This document shows positions 59,940-64,000 of a stretch of 64,000 nt of DNA, one piece after another. Made by a program: the position numbers and the translations under genes. Origin of the DNA: Aquabacterium sp. (lineage in GTDB: Bacteria > Pseudomonadota > Gammaproteobacteria > Burkholderiales > Burkholderiaceae_C); contig JAKLLB010000001.1 of assembly GCA_023150345.1 (NCBI GenBank), positions 1 through 64,000 on the forward strand, in the 5' to 3' direction. Numbering within the stretch: position 1 is the stretch's first letter; every line of letters begins with the position of its first letter. The notes under the pieces are model-generated. The model was not told the DNA's origin, ran no database searches, and saw nothing but the letters and a program-made list of their open reading frames with translations.

Positions 59940-60848
59940 ATGACCTACATCGCAAAACCCACGCTGCACCATCCCACGCTCACCCGCAACCAGGTGGGCT
60001 ACACGCGGCGCGACTACGAAGGCAAGGTGTCGACGCTGTGCGCCGGCTGCGGGCACGACAGCATCTCCGCGGCCATCGTGCAGGCCTGCTGGGAGCTCGA
60101 CATCGAGCCGCACCGGGTGGCCAAGCTGTCTGGCATCGGCTGCAGCTCCAAGACACCCGACTATTTCCTTGGCGCCAGCCATGGCTTCAACACCGTGCAT
60201 GGGCGCATGCCGAGCGTGCTCACCGGTGCGTACCTGGCCAACCGCGAATTGCTGTACCTGGGGGTCTCCGGCGACGGCGATTCCGCATCGATCGGCCTGG
60301 GCCAGTTCGCGCATGCCATGCGGCGCGGCGTGCGCATGGTCTACATCGTCGAGAACAACGGCGTCTACGGCCTCACCAAGGGCCAGTTCTCGGCCACCGC
60401 CGATCGCGGCAGCAAGAGCAAGAAGGGCGCGGTCAACAACGACTCGCCGGTCGACCTGATCGCGCTGGCACTGCAGCTGGGTGCCACCTACGTCGGGCGC
60501 GGCTTCTCCGGTGACAAGGAGCAACTCGTGCCGCTCATCAAGGGCGCCATCACCCACGGTGGTGCGGCCTTCCTCGATGTCATCAGCCCCTGCGTCACCT
60601 TCAACAACCACCCCGGCAGCAAGCTGCATGCCGACTACGACCCGACCGACCGCGTGCGTGCGGCGGCGCAGGTGCAGGCCCTGCAGGCGCAGGGCGAGGT
60701 GGTGACCGGCTTGCTCTACGTGGAACCGCAGGCGCACGACCTGCACCATGCCATGAACACGATGGCCGGGGCGCTCAACCGGCTGGGCGAGTCCGAACTG
60801 TGCCCCGGCACGGCGGTGCTCGAGCGCATCAACCAGGGACTGCGGTAG
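59940..60848 (+). CDS. 2-oxoacid:acceptor oxidoreductase, beta subunit
   Basis: This 302-residue TPP-binding subunit has the thiamine diphosphate motif GDGDSASIGLGQ to ENNGVYGLTKGQ (about 111-149). The four cysteines that bind its [4Fe-4S] cluster in this family are present: Cys34 and Cys37 (CAGCGH), Cys68 (GIGCSS) and Cys218 (SPCVTF). GGAG precedes the ATG by seven bases, and the gene lies 19 bases after the alpha subunit. The last 20 bases overlap the end of the convergent hydroxylase gene. Confidence 0.91.
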   Translation: MTYIAKPTLHHPTLTRNQVGYTRRDYEGKVSTLCAGCGHDSISAAIVQACWELDIEPHRVAKLSGIGCSSKTPDYFLGASHGFNTVHGRMPSVLTGAYLANRELLYLGVSGDGDSASIGLGQFAHAMRRGVRMVYIVENNGVYGLTKGQFSATADRGSKSKKGAVNNDSPVDLIALALQLGATYVGRGFSGDKEQLVPLIKGAITHGGAAFLDVISPCVTFNNHPGSKLHADYDPTDRVRAAAQVQALQAQGEVVTGLLYVEPQAHDLHHAMNTMAGALNRLGESELCPGTAVLERINQGLR

Positions 60849-62040
60849 CGCGGCGAGTGCGACCTGTGCCAGTGAGCTGCCGCGTGATCGCCATCTTCAC
60901 CAGTTGGCTGACCAGCGGCATGCGCTCGGACAGCTGAATGACCGCCTGGCGCGCCAGCTTGGGCAGGGCGCGCTCGTCGGTGAACAACGACACGATGGCG
61001 TTGGTGCCCAGGTAGACCGGCAGCGTGGTGCGCCGGTGCTCACGCTCGTAGGCCTGCAACGCGGGCAGGGCACCCAGGTCGAGGCCGCGGCCGTGGGCGC
61101 GGCCAAGCTCGCGCGCCAGCACTTCGACGCCGAAAAGCCCGAAGTTGTATCCGTGCGCGGTGACCGGGTGCATGCCGACGGCCGCGTCGCCCACCAGCGC
61201 GAAGCGCGGCGCCGCGAACCGGTGGGCATACACGCCCACCAGCGGGTAGTGATGGCGTGGTCCGGCCGCCCGCAAGCTTCCCAGGCGGCCCGCCACCTGG
61301 GCCTCGATGCGCGCGGCAAACGCCTCATCGTCCAGGGCCAGCCACTGCGCGGCAAGGCTGGAGTCCACCGTCACCACCGCCGAGGTGACATCGTCGTTGA
61401 GCGGCAGCAAGGCCAGCGTGTTGCCGTAGCGGAAGCACTCCCAGGCAATGCCGTGGTTGGGCAGGGTGTGGGCGACACGCCCGACCACCACGCTGCGGCC
61501 GAAGTCGTGCATCTGCGCCCCGATGCCCGCCAGACGCCGCGTCTGCGAGAAGCGGCTGTCGGCGGCCACGATCAGCGCAGCCGTGTACCGGTTGCCATCG
61601 GCCAGGGTGACGGTGGCCGACTCGGCATCGCGGGACAGGGCAGTCACGCGCGCGTTGCACAGCAGTTGCACGGCCGGCCGCTGCAGTGCCGCGGCCAACG
61701 CGGCGCGCCGGATCAGGTGGTTGGGTACCAGCCAGCCCAGGGCCTCGTCACCGGGGCCGAAGTGCAGGGTTGTCGGCGCATCGCCGTCGAGCACGCGCGC
61801 CTCGCGCAGCGGCGCAACGCCTGATTCCGGCAGCGCCTGCCAGATCCCAAGTGTCTGCATGACCCGGCGGGCGCGGTGGGTGAGGGCGATTTCGCGCCCA
61901 TCCTCGGCGGGCTCGTCCAGCGCCGCGCGGTCTTGTTGCTCCAGCACCAGCGGCCGCAGGCCGGCGTCGGCGAGGGCAGCGGCCAGGGCCAGGCCGGCAG
62001 GGCCGGCACCGACGATGACGAGATCGGGGTTCGAGTTCAT
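60829..62040 (-). CDS. FAD-dependent ubiquinone-biosynthesis-type hydroxylase (UbiH/UbiM-like)
   Basis: This 403-residue class A flavin monooxygenase has an N-terminal dinucleotide fold LVIVGAGPAGLALAAALADA, NHLIRRAALAAAL, and the second FAD motif FALVGDAAVGMHPVTAHGYN. The order and the GMHPVTAHGYNFGL sequence fit the UbiH/UbiF/UbiM group that hydroxylates the ubiquinone ring; the closest style is UbiM of betaproteobacteria, but which ring position is used is not certain. It ends inside the convergent beta-subunit gene. Confidence 0.85.
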   Translation of the reverse strand: MNSNPDLVIVGAGPAGLALAAALADAGLRPLVLEQQDRAALDEPAEDGREIALTHRARRVMQTLGIWQALPESGVAPLREARVLDGDAPTTLHFGPGDEALGWLVPNHLIRRAALAAALQRPAVQLLCNARVTALSRDAESATVTLADGNRYTAALIVAADSRFSQTRRLAGIGAQMHDFGRSVVVGRVAHTLPNHGIAWECFRYGNTLALLPLNDDVTSAVVTVDSSLAAQWLALDDEAFAARIEAQVAGRLGSLRAAGPRHHYPLVGVYAHRFAAPRFALVGDAAVGMHPVTAHGYNFGLFGVEVLARELGRAHGRGLDLGALPALQAYEREHRRTTLPVYLGTNAIVSLFTDERALPKLARQAVIQLSERMPLVSQLVKMAITRQLTGTGRTRRATAVPG

Positions 62041-62128
62041 GGCGGAGGCTCGTGCGATTGGGCGCATTTTCCGGCAACCCATCCCACTTGGGGTCTGTGG
62101 GGTCGCCCCCGGCAACACTCGCGCGCGG

Positions 62129-62662
62129 TCAGTTGCTGGCGATGGCGCGGCGGCTGATCGACCAGACCATGACGCCGGCGAACTCGAGCATGAGAAAGAG
62201 GGCCAGGCTCCAGAACGCATAGGGCACGCCCAGCAGCGAGGTGGAGGCATCGGCACACGAGGCATAGGCCGCGAACAGGTCGGGCAGCATCCGGTCGAGT
62301 CCGGTGGCGGCCATCACCCGGTCGGCCAGCGTCTGGTTGCACGACGCAGACTGCGCCGCGACGAAGTGCTGCCACACGGCGGCAGCCATGCCCAGGTTCG
62401 AGACGCCGATGATGGCCCAGGCCGTGCCGACGCGGACAGCTCTGCCCGGCCAGGCGATGCCGACGGCGGCAAGCACGCCGACCACGATGAACAGCAGACG
62501 CTGCAGCACGCACCACGCGCAGGGCAGCATTTCGAGCACATGCTGCGTGTAGTAGGCCAGTCCCACACTGCCCCATGCCGCCAGCATCACCACGGCGAGC
62601 AGCGCCGTGGCGGCTCCTGGTTGCGACAATGCGCGGGGCAAGGGCAAAGGATCGACGGTCAC
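62129..62662 (-). CDS. dsbB: Disulfide bond formation protein B
   Basis: This 177-residue inner membrane protein has four helices and re-oxidises DsbA using quinone. The first periplasmic pair is CAWC (Cys48, Cys51, in LPCAWCVLQR) and the second is Cys108 and Cys136 in the second loop. The start GTG overlaps the ridA stop by four bases (GTGA), which fixes it over the much longer open frame. Both genes are therefore co-translated. Confidence 0.92.
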   Translation of the reverse strand: MTVDPLPLPRALSQPGAATALLAVVMLAAWGSVGLAYYTQHVLEMLPCAWCVLQRLLFIVVGVLAAVGIAWPGRAVRVGTAWAIIGVSNLGMAAAVWQHFVAAQSASCNQTLADRVMAATGLDRMLPDLFAAYASCADASTSLLGVPYAFWSLALFLMLEFAGVMVWSISRRAIASN

Positions 62663-63114
62663 TTCAGTTCGGCGATCAGTTCGATCTCGACGCATGCGCC
62701 CAGCGGGATCTGGGCAACGCCGAACGCGCTGCGTGCATGGGCGCCGGCCTCGCCGAACAACTCGCCCAGGAGCTCGGACGCGCCGTTGGTCACCAGGTGC
62801 TGCTCGGTAAAAGTGGGCGTGGAGTTCACCAGGCTCATCACCTTGACGATGCGGGCCACGTTCTCGAGACTGCCGGCTGCGGCCTGCAGCGTTCCGAGCA
62901 AATCGATTGCGACCGAGCGCGCCGCTGCCTTGCCCTCCTCGGTGGTCATGGTCAGGCCGAGCTGGCCGACCCAGGGCTTGCCGTCGCGCTTGGCGATATG
63001 GCCGGACAGAAACACCAGGGAGCCGGTGCGCACATAGGGCACATAGGCCGCGGCCGGAATCGCGACCGGTGGCAGCGTGATGCCCAGGCGCGCGAGCTTT
63101 TCGGTGACAGACAT
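62659..63114 (-). CDS. RidA/YjgF-family enamine/imine deaminase
   Basis: This 151-residue protein is of the longer RidA subgroup, with SGHIAKRDGKPWVGQLG, TEEGKAAARSVAIDLL and the conserved Arg128 in AHARSAFGV, which binds the substrate carboxylate in RidA. Active family members hydrolyse reactive enamine intermediates from PLP enzymes. The gene is divergent from comEC and is the first gene of the ridA-dsbB pair. Confidence 0.9.
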   Translation of the reverse strand: MSVTEKLARLGITLPPVAIPAAAYVPYVRTGSLVFLSGHIAKRDGKPWVGQLGLTMTTEEGKAAARSVAIDLLGTLQAAAGSLENVARIVKVMSLVNSTPTFTEQHLVTNGASELLGELFGEAGAHARSAFGVAQIPLGACVEIELIAELK

Positions 63115-63158
63115 GGGGGGTCGCCAGGAATTGTGGCCGCATGGCCGGAAACGCATCC

Positions 63159-63164
63159 TACACT
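63159..63164 (+). promoter_or_regulatory. -10-like TACACT six bases before the comEC ATG
   Basis: TACACT is followed by GGGCCG and then ATG 63171. The spacing leaves no room for a normal leader or ribosome binding site. Confidence 0.35.
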
Positions 63165-63170
63165 GGGCCG

Positions 63171-64000
63171 ATGGCCGAAGTGCAAGCGCCATCCGGCAGC
63201 GGCGCGGGGTCGCAGCCGCCCATCCGCGAGCCGCAGGGCAGTGCTGATGCTGCGCGGACCTTCGACGGCAGCCGGTCCGATCCGACTGGCGCTTCGGCTG
63301 CCGGTGCGACGGGCTGGCAGTGGGCGGCTGCATCGTTGGCCTGGCTGGGCGGTGTGGCGCTGCAATTGCAGCAGGCCAGGCTGGTGGGCGATTCCCGCTG
63401 GCTGGCCTGGGCGTGCCTCGGGGCGGCCTTGTTGGCGTTCTGGGGCTGGCGACGCTGCGGCCGTGCCACCGTGGTGTCGGGACATGCGGCTGTACGGGCA
63501 TGGGGCCTCGTCGGGCCCGCTCTTGCGTTGTGCGCAGGTTTGGCCGGTCTGGGCTGGGCCACCACAGAGTGGCGGGCCCAGCTGCGCCTGGCGGAGGCAC
63601 TGCCCGTTGGCCTCGAGGGGCAGGATCTTGATGTCGTCGGTGTCGTCGATGCCATGCCCCGCGTCGGGACCATCGGCACCCGATTCCGTTTTCGTGTCGA
63701 ACAGGCGCAGTGGCGTGGACGGCCGGCTCCGGTGCCGAGCCGGTTGCTGCTCAGTTGGTACGCGCCGCCCGCGGACCAACCGGGCGCGTCCGTTGCTGGC
63801 TCACGTGCGCGCGCGGCCGAATCCACGCCTGCGCTGCGAGCCGGTCAGCGCTGGAGCCTGACGGTACGCTTGAAGAGGCCTCATGGCATGCTCAACCCGG
63901 GCGGCTTCGATGGCGAGCTGTGGCTGTGGGAGCAGGGCGTTCGCGCGACAGGCTACGTGCGCGAGGGTCGGGCAGTTGCAGCACCGCCGGCACTGCTCGA
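63171..64000 (+). CDS. comEC: ComEC/Rec2-family DNA uptake channel (N-terminal part)
   Basis: The frame is open to the window end, giving 276 codons. After a Ser/Gly/Ala-rich ~45-residue start come hydrophobic segments (about residues 48-65, 78-92, 110-130), then the OB-like DUF4131 domain with LDVVGVVDAMPRVGTIGTRF and the very typical ending LKRPHGMLNPGGFDGELWL, ATGYVRE. ComEC carries single-stranded DNA across the inner membrane during natural transformation. The competence and lactamase-like domains lie beyond the window. Confidence 0.9.
   Translation, partial: MAEVQAPSGSGAGSQPPIREPQGSADAARTFDGSRSDPTGASAAGATGWQWAAASLAWLGGVALQLQQARLVGDSRWLAWACLGAALLAFWGWRRCGRATVVSGHAAVRAWGLVGPALALCAGLAGLGWATTEWRAQLRLAEALPVGLEGQDLDVVGVVDAMPRVGTIGTRFRFRVEQAQWRGRPAPVPSRLLLSWYAPPADQPGASVAGSRARAAESTPALRAGQRWSLTVRLKRPHGMLNPGGFDGELWLWEQGVRATGYVREGRAVAAPPALL

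Overview
The window looks like chromosomal DNA of a high-GC betaproteobacterium of the order Burkholderiales, probably near the Rubrivivax/Leptothrix/Ideonella group. This is an inference from gene content and protein style: a long E. coli-type ArgG, an AraC-AlkA composite repair protein, BamC next to DapA, separate ParE and ParC, a UbiH/UbiM-type hydroxylase, PhoX and polyamine-type ABC genes. I see no insertion sequence, prophage, CRISPR array, rRNA or integrative element. Coding density is very high, many neighbouring genes overlap by 1-4 bases, and almost all long antisense reading frames are GC-driven shadows.

Layout. 1-4.8 kb: the end of a diguanylate cyclase, then a leftward run of alkylation-damage repair genes (ada/alkA, ogt), an EamA transporter and argG. 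4.9-9.7 kb: a broken phosphohexomutase gene, waaA, tolC and a PIMT-like methyltransferase. 9.7-14.8 kb: a leftward TetR/membrane-fusion/RND efflux operon with a clear promoter and operator. 14.9-20.2 kb: a LuxR-type regulator, a secreted amidase, a frameshifted glpQ, and uppP and trmB, whose 3' ends collide. 20.3-23 kb: dacB, tRNA-Gly(CCC) and a degenerate GGDEF protein. 23-32 kb: a gabT - ABC transporter - gabD operon with a divergent MocR/GabR-type regulator. 32-39 kb: alaS, an acetyltransferase, a hydrolase, a SEC-C protein, coaBC and dut. 39-47.5 kb: phoX with a Pho box, slyD, a small Pro/Ala lipoprotein, bamC, dapA, a methyltransferase, a 48-residue membrane protein and an MFS transporter. 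47.6-56 kb: parE, a secreted subtilase, an acetyltransferase, a lytic transglycosylase, a four-repeat cysteine-rich exported protein and parC. 56-61 kb: a three-gene 2-oxoacid:acceptor oxidoreductase cluster with its own flavin/iron-sulfur partner. 61-64 kb: a UbiH/UbiM hydroxylase, dsbB, ridA and the start of comEC.

How the genes work together. The tetR-mfp-rnd set plus the nearby tolC can form a complete tripartite efflux pump. The gab operon couples uptake of an amino compound to transamination and semialdehyde oxidation. phoX, and less clearly glpQ, carry direct repeats with 11-base spacing like Pho boxes, suggesting a phosphate-starvation response. waaA, uppP, dacB, the lytic transglycosylase and bamC serve the cell envelope.

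The most striking anomalies are three damaged loci (phosphohexomutase, glpQ, and the uppP/trmB junction). Each can be read as a small deletion, either real mutation or assembly error. The most interesting functional units are the oxidoreductase cluster at 56.2-60.8 kb, the triple Pho-box repeat, the four-repeat cysteine-rich protein, and a set of genes whose only visible promoter element lies 6-9 bases before the ATG, as expected for leaderless mRNAs.
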